Source: Beaufortia kweichowensis
Taxonomy: Eukaryota > Chordata > Actinopteri > Cypriniformes > Gastromyzontidae
NCBI GenBank assembly: GCA_019155185.1
Contig: CM032804.1
Span: forward strand, 6,358,492-6,422,491
Direction: 5' to 3'
DNA length: 64,000 nt
A program made the position numbers and the translations under genes. Below the pieces are notes generated by a model. It searched no databases. It was given only the letters and a program-made list of their open reading frames with translations, and was not told the origin of the DNA. Shown here in pieces: positions 24,841 through 34,429 of the stretch. Position 1 is the first letter of the stretch. Every line of letters begins with the position of its first letter.

Positions 24841-25104
24841 CTTAAATGTTGTTGTAAAAATCACATTACATGTGGAAATTTGGTCACTTCAGTTGAGTCA
24901 AAAAAAAATCTATTTTCATCTATTTATCTTGAACCTTGTATGATGGTTTTTCTTGCAGAACACAAAAGAGCTACTGTATGTGCTGTATATTGTGTAGTGT
25001 GGTTTATATTAAATGAAACGTTAACTACAGTATTGTATACTGTATGTTTTGGAAAGATGAAAAGAACAGAAGACTCAGGTAATGGATAATGGCAAAGAAA
25101 TAGG

Positions 25105-25215
25105 TCAGGATTCAGCTGGAAAGACTATTTCAGACCAGCTGGTAAAAAAAGCAGGACACCAAAACTCCATGCTGGAGACCAATATCCAAAACACAATATA
25201 AACTGGTGACCAGCA
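25105..25215. repeat. CAGCTGG-type repeat fragment
   Basis: Contains CAGACCAGCTGGT, CATGCTGGAGACCA and AACTGGTGACCAGCA, the same word set as at 17920-18015. Confidence 0.45.
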
Positions 25216-27563
25216 ATGCAGGATTTAACTAGGGAGCAGGTGTTTGCATGCAGAGCTCTCAACAGGTGTACAAGGTGTACAACACAATGAGAGAGAATGA
25301 GAGAGAGAAAGAAATTAAGCCATTTACGTTATACTTGACAAATATAACACAACACTTTTACAAATGTATGCATAACTTTATTTGAATATGATATCTTAAT
25401 TCTTAAATAAGGAAATGGGTCACAAAAGTAAAAAATTGGGTAAATACATCTTTACTTCAGACTTCAGGTTTTAAAAGAAGCATTGCCTGAAATATCTAAT
25501 AAGAAAAATATCTTAATTTTTATATTTGCCCACAGGGTGAGGTAGTACAAAAAAATCCCCGGCATAAAATGTTCACAAAGTGAAACATTACTGACAGCTA
25601 TGACAACACACACACAAACAGATCTTTATAACCCTCAGGCTATAAGAACGTTCATTACACACATTCTGATATACAACTTGTGCTTTAAATGTTTCAATAT
25701 CAGCAGTCGCGACAGAGAAACATACACATGTACACACACTCACACGTACACAAAACTAGAGAATGATCTCATTTGGGTTTCCACGGCTACCGTTGGGGTT
25801 TCGGGTATTTGCATGTTCTGACTCAGCGTCTTCATTTAGCAAAGTCTTGTTCATTGAAACCAAAGTGATTTCTAGTGAAGCTCTCTTTCTGTATGTATAA
25901 ACTAGTCACAACAAAACCTTCTTGCAACAGACGTTTAACACATTACAAATGATTCAGCTGACCGATGTGTTACTGAATGTTGAATTAATGAGGACAATTT
26001 TTCGGTTGTTTTCTCTCTTCCCAGAAACACCACACATGCACACAGACACACACACAAAAGTAGGCACATACACACTCATGCTTCAATTCAGATTTCAAAA
26101 ACGCTTGGGATGTGTAATATTAACAGGACATGTATACAAGTAATACTTTGTGTTGGAATGTTGAAATGTGTCTTTACATAAAATACAAGTGCACCTATAG
26201 AACTTGTTTTGATGTTTTTCCTTAACTGTACTATTTCTCTCAGCGTTATCATTTGTAATTTGCGTGGAAACACAAAAGAAATCTAACTGTGGGGAAACCT
26301 GCATGCAAACCTTGAACACATTCTGGAGAAAAAGTACCGTTATTTTCTCTGATTGGTAATGGGGTAAATAGGCGTCTGGAATGAACCTTATCAAAGGCTT
26401 TACACACATTAAAGGGCTTATGATGAGACAGAGAGGTTCGTTTAATAGGAAAGGAGATGTTTTCCTTGTTCTGAATGAGACTCGTTCTCATTGCCCTTGC
26501 TGGGAATGTGAAGTATAGATACTACACACTTGATAGCCAGATGTTTTCACACACTATACACAGCTGTATATAAAGGGTATGTTTGGGTCAACTGTAATGA
26601 CACACACTTTGTTAAACCCTCATGTTTTTTTAACATACTACTGCATTGGAAAGTGAAAAGAAATTTTATGGATGCAGTATGGAATACCGGCAAGTGTTTC
26701 GTGCAAAGATAATAAGATTTGTCTAACTGCAATAAATACATTCCTATCTACTACCAGATACAGCCATTTAATGGCCATTCAAGAAATTAAAACATGATTA
26801 TATAACATTCATTTAGAGTCTATAAAAGTAGATCGTCCCAGTAGGATTCCAGTTCATCAACAGAACCCACCCACCTACCCAATTCATTGTATATATTTAA
26901 GCACAATAACTTTGAATATTGTAACAGATGCAAGTACTTTCTTCCTTACAAATAAGAGACTACCATAATATTTACAAAAAAGCTTTTAGAAGTGCTTCAT
27001 ATTCTCAGTATCACTTTGAAGCCCTTGTATGTGGACTCAATAAAGAGATATGCAGTAAAGGCAGGTAGAAAAAAGCAGTCACAAGGACTGTTTTACTCTT
27101 CGTTTGAGTATTACTGAACATTGCAAATGTTCAGTCCATTGCCCTTGAGGGTGTGTTCACCACAAACAGTTCAAAAGGCAATCTGGTGGGGTTCTTTGAT
27201 GGCCATTGATTAAGCATCAGATTCAGCAGAATTAAAGCAAACGTGGCAACGTTTTTCTGTTTGAAGACAAGAAAGCAGGGAAATTTACTTCTCTGGTTTG
27301 GTTTCATTGTCAGCAGACAAACAACTTTCACTTTAGTCAAACATCAGACAGCCCAGTGTTTTGGAGAGTCACATTCAACATCTCATCTAAAGCATTTAAA
27401 TCAGGTGAGACTGGCAGATATTCTCTCTTATCATCAACATATTGACCTCCAAACTTTTCTTCCTCCGAATTTCTTATCAAATTCTACTTGTTAACAATTC
27501 TACAGCAACTCTACCTTCCTCTCTTTCTGTTTCTTCCCCTCATCTTTAATGTCTTCCTCGCTC

Positions 27564-28031
27564 TCAGTGTTTCTTGCAGGTGTACACCTCCTCTTCTCTG
27601 ACACAGGTTTCACACTCGACATGGCAGCACCATCGGACCTGGCAGTGGCAGGACAGGGTGGTGAGACGCAGGGCTGTGTTGTAGCCCCGCCCACAGCACA
27701 AACTACTGCAGCTGGTGTCCTTGGAACAGGTTCTGCCGGCCGTGCCCGGCGAGTAGCGAGAGGGCCTGCAGAAGCTGGGCGACTCCTCCAGAAACACCAG
27801 CTCGGTGGGTCGGGGGCGAGGACCCGCTGCTATGGCGACGTGGGCCTGCCAGTTCAGTCTCGCCCGTGGCGGCGTTGGTGACGCTGTGTACGCGGACGGC
27901 GGTGTCATAACGGTACTTTAGCAGGTGGCCTGTGTCGTGAAACGGGACAGCTGCTTCCAGCACGTCCTCACGGCACACGAACCGGAGACGCCGTGACACT
28001 TACAAGTAGTTTTGAGTCCACTCTTTACTGC
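27564..28031 (-). CDS. wnt9b: wnt9b coding exon 4 with paired frameshifts
   Basis: Acceptor ttctttcag, stop TGA 27566-27564; 468 nt, a multiple of three. The first frame encodes AVKSGLKTTCKCHGVSGSCA and VRTCWKQLS. The homology then moves to a second frame (HDTGHLLKYRYDTAVRVHSV, TGETELAGPRRHSSGS) after a three-base C run (minus strand, 27946-27944). It returns to the first frame (PTELVFLEESPSFCRPSRYS, then the cysteine-rich end) after a five-base C run (27816-27812). The net shift is zero. Confidence 0.92.
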
Positions 28032-28835
28032 CTGAAAGAAAAAGACATAAGCATACCTAGTTAGCCAAAAGAATAGTTAAATAAATGATGATAACTAAAT
28101 GATGACAGTATTTTTATTTTTGGGTGAACTGTGGTCTTTCTGTGGTGTTTGATCAGAAGCGTGTGTTCTCTCTAAAATGAGAAGATATGACTGTATTTAA
28201 AAACATTTTTTATAAAATACAGTTAATAAAGTTATAATTCTGTTCACAATAGTAAGGTTGTGGAATTCTGGGAATGCTGTAGGAATCTACAGCCTTGAGC
28301 TAAAGATATTGGGTTGACATGGGGTAGATGATGGATGTAGGGGGAATGCCTGGGCTGGCAGTCTTTCAACTCTGACCCGAACCATCATTCCTGATCTATG
28401 TTGACATCAACACATTTCAATCCCCCCATCTTTTTTAATACATGCATGTGTATGCATGTGTTCCTATTCAATTAATAATGGTTATTTTCTATCTCTGTTA
28501 TTCAATTCACTTATTAGGGAGGTAGGTTACAGAGTATTGCAGTCAATCTAAAACGGCCCTGGGCAGAAGGTCAAATGGTCGATGGGGGTGTTCCACCCTA
28601 CACAGGTATGAGCACCCACCTCAGGGCCACCCGAAAAACGTACTAAAGTAGTAGTGAGGAAACGGAGGGTCTAACGAGTTCTCACCCTCCTCTGCTTGTT
28701 TTTGTTAACTTACATCTGTGGCCTGAGGTGTCTACTGTGGGAACCAACAAAACCGCAGTCTGATAAGATCCGAGTTTGTCCAGCCGTTCTTTTCTTTCTC
28801 TCTCCTTGAATCTCTCTTTCGTAAACCCTCCCCCT

Positions 28836-28866
<31 letters not shown>

Positions 28867-31800
28867 GCCTGAGGCTGCCAGTCTCCTGGTAACAGGACTG
28901 TTTTGGGGGTGTTATGAGGATTTATGAAAGTCTGTGAGCGTGGCGGCGCGACAATAGCAGTGAGACTGGTAGAGGCATACAGTAGGTGGAAAAAATGCTT
29001 GTATATTACAGAGGCCTCCTCTCTGTATAATCGCCCTGATGGGAGACCTCTAATTTTGAGAGGGCCCCCACAGCAAGCGCTGTCATGCCTGGACCAGAGG
29101 AAGGAACACCTGGCTCCAGAGGACTGGCCAATGCCTGCTCACCTACCTGCCTCGCCCTATTCAATGAACTCTCCTTTGGGCTACAATGAACTAGCAGACC
29201 GCACCCCTCCAACCAAGAAACTCCTCTAGTGCATAGAGGATGGGAATGTAAGAGTGAGAGTTAACCCTTACTGATGTTCTGTAGGGTGAATGGGAGAACA
29301 AAGTGCTTCAAACATCACCAAAACTGTATCAGAAATGTAATGTATTTTTGGACACATATAGTGACGAACCGAAACGTGTATTGCAGTACTACTACTACAC
29401 TGTACTGTAAATCATTTTGGATAAAAGCATCTGCCAAAAGCATTAATGTAAATGAATGAATCGTGTTACAGGTTCAATTCACCTTGAAATTACACTTCTT
29501 TAAAATAAAGGTGCTTCACATTGCCATTGAAGAACTAGGCTATTTTTGCCTAAATGGTAACATTTCTGTTTCACAAAAGGTTCTTAGAAGTGTAAAAAGC
29601 TTCTTTAAACTAATTAAAATCTAAAAAAGAAATTTGACTGATTGGTTCTTCTATGAAATCACTGTGAAGAACCTTTTAAAGAACCTTATGAGCAACATGA
29701 GTTTGGAGTACGCTTTTGTTTGTGAATATACTTTTTCTACACTAAAAAGCTAATTTAATGAGAGTAAAACTTCATCAAAACCAGGGAAGTAAAAAATTCA
29801 CACTCTGTGGCACAGAATAACAAACCAGGGCAGAAAGTTTAAACTATTGACATTCATTTAGCCTCTTACCCGAGTGCCAACATTAATGTTGTGAGCGTCG
29901 ATCTGGGCACGCAGGTCCTTGCTGACGCGTTTTTGCCCCAAGAACTTCTTGAGAAACCTGGTGCTGTATTTGAGATTGTCTCCGCACACGCCCCACTGCC
30001 AGGCTTCGCGATGCTGCAGACCAGGAGAGTCGTCGCAGGTACAGCGCTCCATCCGCCCGGAGCTGCATGCTTTGGCCAGCGCGTGAGACAGCGCCGCAGA
30101 GGACACCGCCAGCAGAAAGGCTGTTTCTTTGAACCCTGATCGAGTGATTCATTCAGAAATTAGCATTGTACAACTTCGCTTTTTAATGCACACTGTTGTA
30201 CATCGGTCGTATATTATAGAGTGGATATATGTATAAATATGTCCACACTTATTTAAACATGAACAATCCTGTATTTCTTATTTATAAATCGCTTTGGATA
30301 AAAATACATGTAAAAGTATTTTTTTTTCATCATTTTTTTTATTTCAGATTTTAGCTAAACTGGAAATAACTTCTATTCGCTCTCTTTATGTATTTTGCAC
30401 ACATTTTTAACCAAAAATACATTTTCCCAGGTGATTTTTTAAATCCTCTATTGTGTTCATTTACAGACTTTAACTTTCCCCATCAATTGTTTTGTCACAA
30501 CGATTTAACCATAATCCAACCTCCGACCTCTTTAACTGATTGTTTGCTTAGCCCAGAGTTGAGGCGAGGGGTATTTTGATCCAATTAATTATTATTTAGA
30601 CTAGGAAAAGTCTTGTGTCAGATGAAAGCGCGCGATCACTCCGCCCTTTTCCTTTGAGAACTGGGTGCTTTTCCGCGAGATAAAAATACATCAGCTGGCC
30701 CCGCGAGGCCTCGCCGCACAGGGACTCCGCGTTTCCCAACTCCCTAATTACCAGCGGACTGACCTGCACATGGCTTTCACATTCACATCCTGCGCTTTTA
30801 CGCACATGTCGGTTTGGAAACAGGCACCACAAATAATGAGAACATAAATGGGGGTTTTGCATCGTTGTTAATACCAAAACATTGCACTCTTTGGCAGTCC
30901 TTACATAGCTAAGACTACCAAACATTGTCAGCAAAATTGTTCAATGTGATTTTGGACACATGGATGGTCTTGCATTTGTCGCATACCTTACCTCGTTTCA
31001 AAAGGCTTCCACGGCCATCCATGCTACAATTCCAGCGCTCGTTGCGGAACTGATAGCGGCACTCCATGAGGCTGAGGCGCACAGATTCCCTCAGAGTCTC
31101 CGCCAGCCCCGGTTCCCGCCGGCACAGGCGCTTCTGCCGACGAGTCAAGGTCATCTGCTCGCATTGCTTCAGGTGCGATTTTCCGTTCGGAGGCTCGTTA
31201 GAAAATGGACCAGGCAGAAAGACCAGAGGTTCTCGACCTGTAAGGCTAAAAGTAAAAAATACATAATACAGTAAATAAAACTACTCCCTTGATAATATAA
31301 TACAGTAGGATCTTTTAGTTGTCTTTAAAAACAGCATAATAAGACACAATACACTATAATTTGTATTATGTCAGTAACATGTTTTTCATTCATTGAGACA
31401 AAACTTGTTAATGGCCCTAAATTATTTAGTTGTTGTCTTTTCTTTGTTTTTCTCTAAACGCGCACTCTTGGTGACACCCGTGCTTTGAATATATTTTGAA
31501 ATGCATCATTTGAATAGTCGAGTTTGAATAGAGAATATACAGATACCAGTTTACACGTGTTATATCCACAGGCACAATTGTTTGGAAACACTACTGTGAA
31601 AACACTACTGTGGCGGATCAGAATGTTCAGTAACCACACTTAAATAAAATGCATTGCAGCGTGTTTATAGGATTCTTAATATAAACACCAGTGGGGCAAC
31701 GTCCTGTGACTATGAGCCAGAAAGATCTTAATGATCAGGTAGCGCGAGGGTAAGCATACAGTGCCAAAACCATCGGACATCTGGATCCAAATACACAGCG

Positions 31801-32351
31801 CCGCTTTCAGCAGCAATATTTGGCTTGTACAGCATGCCATTTATTTAGTTCGGATACATAAAAGTTTTTTTAAGTTCAGAACTTCTAAAGGTTTTAATTG
31901 CGCAATGCATTTCACAGAGATATTTTCATGTTAACCGGTCATTTTACATTAGGCTACTTTACAATACCACATTTTAAAACATTACTTCATTTTGCTCCTT
32001 ATCTGATCCTGTCTGATTATTTGTAACAGACAGCCTGCAATTTACTTTTGAAACATAACTGTAAACAAATAAACAACAAGAAGGCCTTTGCGTAATTGCT
32101 CATGGGATGTCCAATATCACCAAAACCTCTCCACCTGCAGCGACAGTTAAAACTCAGCCGGTAAATTTGTGTTCCTTAAAACATGCCTATTACTTATAAA
32201 CAACACACCCAGAGGCTGTTTCCATTGATTCAGAAACGAGGGAAGATTTAAAAAGCATTGCTGACCCGAAATAGGCTGATGCGTAGGAGAGAAGGATGCA
32301 GAGGGCAATAAGTCGCAGCGGACAGGCAGTCCTCGGAAGCCCGGTGCACAT
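27564..32351 (-). CDS. wnt9b: Wnt family member 9B, complete, four exons; two opposite 1-nt frameshifts in last exon
   Basis: Secreted palmitoleoylated Wnt ligand acting through Frizzled/LRP, involved in kidney tubule, craniofacial and fin development in vertebrates. Coding exons on the minus strand: 32351-32266, 31245-30992, 30135-29870 and 28031-27564. The total is 1074 nt, or 357 codons plus stop, the same length as human WNT9B. Visible: signal peptide (CTGLPRTACPLRLIALCILL), the YFGLTGRE motif at the exon 1/2 join, KQCEQMTLTRRQKRLCRREP, ERWNCS, FKETAF, RMERCTCDDSPGL, WGVCGDNLKYSTRFL, the lipid-accepting serine in CHGVSGSC (about residue 218) and a cysteine-rich C-terminus ending YTCKKH. 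In exon 4 the frame is lost near 27944-27946 and regained near 27812-27816. As given, the original frame meets TAA at 27920-27918. This looks like an error in C runs or a null allele. Divergent from arf2. Confidence 0.95.
28085..28132 (-). repeat. Cyprinid dispersed repeat fragment
   Basis: On the minus strand it reads CAGTTCACCCAAAAATAAAA followed by TACTGTCATCATTT, the same family as the copies at 6130 and 51095. Confidence 0.6.
28842..28866. repeat. TC microsatellite
   Basis: About 12 units, in wnt9b intron 3. Confidence 0.95.
29398..29455 (+). repeat. Teleost SINE-type 3' tail
   Basis: TGTAAATCATTTTGGATAAA followed by AGCATCTGCCAAA and ATGTAAATG repeats, the conserved 3' end of abundant fish retroposons. 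Similar shorter copies at 30282-30312 (AATCGCTTTGGATAAAA) and 23236-23280. Confidence 0.55.
29870..30135 (-). CDS. wnt9b: wnt9b coding exon 3
   Basis: 266 nt from acceptor gatcag to donor gtaaga. It encodes FKETAFLLAVSSAALSHALA, RMERCTCDDSPGL, WQWGVCGDNLKYSTRFLKKF and DAHNINVGTR, closely matching mammalian WNT9B. Confidence 0.95.
30282..30312 (+). repeat. SINE-type tail fragment
   Basis: AAATCGCTTTGGATAAAAAT is the same conserved tail motif. It lies just upstream of wnt9b exon 3, within intron 2. Confidence 0.5.
30992..31245 (-). CDS. wnt9b: wnt9b coding exon 2
   Basis: 254 nt from acceptor acttttag to donor gtaagg. The first bases CCTTACA complete the family motif YFGLTGRE. A second AG eight bases further in (ccttacag) looks equally good but would break the frame. 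It encodes KSHLKQCEQMTLTRRQKRLC and the FRNERWNCSMDGRGSLLKR block. Confidence 0.93.
32266..32351 (-). CDS. wnt9b: wnt9b coding exon 1 (signal peptide)
   Basis: ATG at 32351-32349, donor gtcagc after phase 2. It encodes MCTGLPRTACPL, a hydrophobic core LIALCILLSYASA and AYFG, a cleavable signal peptide. The start was chosen because it opens the frame that joins to GLTGRE. An earlier ATG at 32377 is out of frame. Confidence 0.9.
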
Positions 32352-32560
32352 GATGACGGGTCGACGCTGCTCTTCATTGCGCTATCTGTCCGTATAGAAA
32401 TCCCAGCTGTGCTGGACAGCGCAACTTCTTAAAGGGGAAGAAACTTATTTTAGCCCTTGGGGTGGCGCAGTCCAGAGAGCGAGAAACGCGCGCCAAACGT
32501 ATTGGTTCGTCTGTCATTTACTCCGCCCATTGAAACTCTTGTTGCGCTGCACATTGACAG
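32352..32560 (-). promoter_or_regulatory. wnt9b: Probable wnt9b promoter and 5' UTR
   Basis: CpG-rich stretch upstream of the wnt9b start, with a CCAAT box in gene orientation (ATTGG at 32501-32505 on plus) and a CCGCCC box near 32523-32528. An out-of-frame ATG at 32377-32375 opens a short upstream frame overlapping the start. Confidence 0.5.
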
Positions 32561-34190
32561 GTGCACTTATCTGCAGAAAGGCAACTTTTGTGGTTTCTGT
32601 TTATTCAAGTGATGAAAGAGCCATTTAATTAGACAATTTAAATGCTTAATTACATCTAAATGTCACTTACACGTGCATCAGCCTACATATGTTGCTTTAT
32701 TACTGCGTTTGCTAGGGTAGTTCTTCACAGTTTACACAAGGATGACAGATGTGTACAAAAATTAAACAAAAGATAAATATATAAATAGTGAACTATGTGC
32801 AGCTATTTTTTATTTATCTTACTCAATCTGTATTTCATGTCTTAAAATACAGCATTAAATTATTCAGACCTTTGCATATTAAAATCACTTGTTATTTTAT
32901 TCTTATACCTTAACCACAAACTAATTCTCTGAGTTCAGTAAGCATAATGAATGTGCCTGTTTACTCTTGTGTAGATCTAAAACCTTGTTTACAAACTGCG
33001 GCTCCATTCTCATTTCCTCAACATCATTAACTATAGTGCTGTTGCTTTACTCTTGTCATCACTGAGCACAAGATATAATGAACTAATCACGACTGATCTT
33101 TCATCTCAGTTCCTCTACCCTCCATCTGTGACTGACCGACTGGGCTCCAGATTTCCCTTATGATGTCACCTTCTTTGTTTAAAACACCCACCTTTATGAT
33201 ATAGGTGTGTCAGGTGCACTTCCTGCTTTTGCTGTGACCAAACCAAACAGTATGGAGGATATATAAACTACTCATGAAATTTGAATGAATAGGACAACAT
33301 TTGAATGTGCATGGGGAAAAAAAGTGATGAATTGACCTTTCTTACAAGTTATTGGGAACATATAGTTGTATTGTAGGATTAAAACGTTTGTAAGCAATAA
33401 TGAATATGGAAATCCACTTCACACTACGTAGTTATCTGAATATCAGAATAATTTCGATGATATAGCAGACAGCAGTACAGACAATTGATATAAATGACAG
33501 TACATTGAGAATTTAATGTATATCACAATTACAAAGTGTACCTTTGCAAATGTTTTTTTTATCTGAGTTAATGTTTTAACCCAGATAAAATGTTATGTTT
33601 GAATCAAAAACTGAATGGTTCTAAGAGTTGCCACTAGTGGCATTAGTAGATGGCTCTTTGCAATGGCTATGATGTCTTACCTGTAGCACCCTCTGTCGAC
33701 TACCCTATAACATCAATTTTCAATTTGAATGGTCAGAAAGAACATTGCACCATCTGGTGGATGGACTATTAATGTTAGGCTTTTCTCCTTTAATATAAAC
33801 ATATTGTTTTGCTTAGGTAGAATAATTTATTTTATCTAAATTTTTCGTCACACTACGTCCTTAAGACTACAAATGGCACAATGGAAAAAGTGTACATTAT
33901 TTATTAATGCCGGCAGCATTACAAACAAACCTTCAATGGCTAGGCACCTGCCGCGCGGTAGTTTCTCTGCCACCAGAGAGTAACATCTTCAAACTCATCG
34001 ATGAAACCAATCCGCCATATGTAAACCTTATAGCACTCTTTACACAAACGCACTCTTTACACAAACGCACGTTTATTCCTTTAGTTCGTAATTAATCAGC
34101 TATTTAATTAGCTCGTTTCAAAAAATACAATGACCTTACAGAAAGCATAATATATTTGCTAGACATCGTTCATCTTGTAATTTGCATGAT
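32561..34190. other. Spacer between divergent wnt9b and arf2
   Basis: AT-rich, no coding signal. It contains a 17-bp tandem duplication (34033-34066) and CTCF-like fragments such as the ACCATCTGGTGG string near 33750. Shared regulatory elements for the two divergent genes would lie here. Confidence 0.4.
34033..34070 (+). repeat. 17-bp tandem duplication
   Basis: Two perfect copies of GCACTCTTTACACAAAC followed by the first four bases of a third. Confidence 0.85.
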
Positions 34191-34199
34191 AGGAGGCGG

Positions 34200-34429
34200 C
34201 CTGTTCACGCTTACCTCTGCCCTCCAAGTCCTCACGCCCACGAGGTAATCATTGGACGACAGCGTTAATAGGGCGGGTTTTCATATACAATTTGGACAAT
34301 GTGATTGGGCAGCAGTGAAGCAAGGGCGGGGCACATGACGCCACCGTTCTCGGACTAGAGAAAGACGCCATTTTGTTTTTTAGCGGTGAGGAGGAGAACC
34401 GGAAAATTGTAGCGAAACTGCATTAAAAG
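34200..34429 (+). promoter_or_regulatory. arf2: arf2 promoter and non-coding exon 1
   Basis: Housekeeping-type promoter: GC boxes GGGCGGG at 34271 and GGGCGGGGC at 34324, an inverted CCAAT box (ATTGG, 34304-34308) and a YY1-type GCCATTTTG at 34367-34375, where transcription probably starts. The first exon is untranslated and ends at 34429 with donor AAAAG|gtaact. It would join the acceptor at 37830. Confidence 0.65.

Larger units (their letters stand above)
28032..29869 (-). other. wnt9b: wnt9b intron 3, with a G/C-richer patch near 28.85-29.22 kb
   Basis: Intron between exons 3 and 4. It holds a degenerate cyprinid repeat (28085-28132), a CT run (28842-28866), a SINE-type tail (29398-29455) and a patch of higher complexity and GC content (about 28870-29220). 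The patch has an open frame with no family resemblance and is a candidate conserved non-coding element. Confidence 0.5.

Noticed and set aside
27564..28031. wnt9b as a decayed pseudogene
   Set aside because: All other exons, splice sites, cysteines and the lipid-site serine are intact, total length is unchanged, and the only defects are two opposite C-run changes, so a sequence error is more likely.
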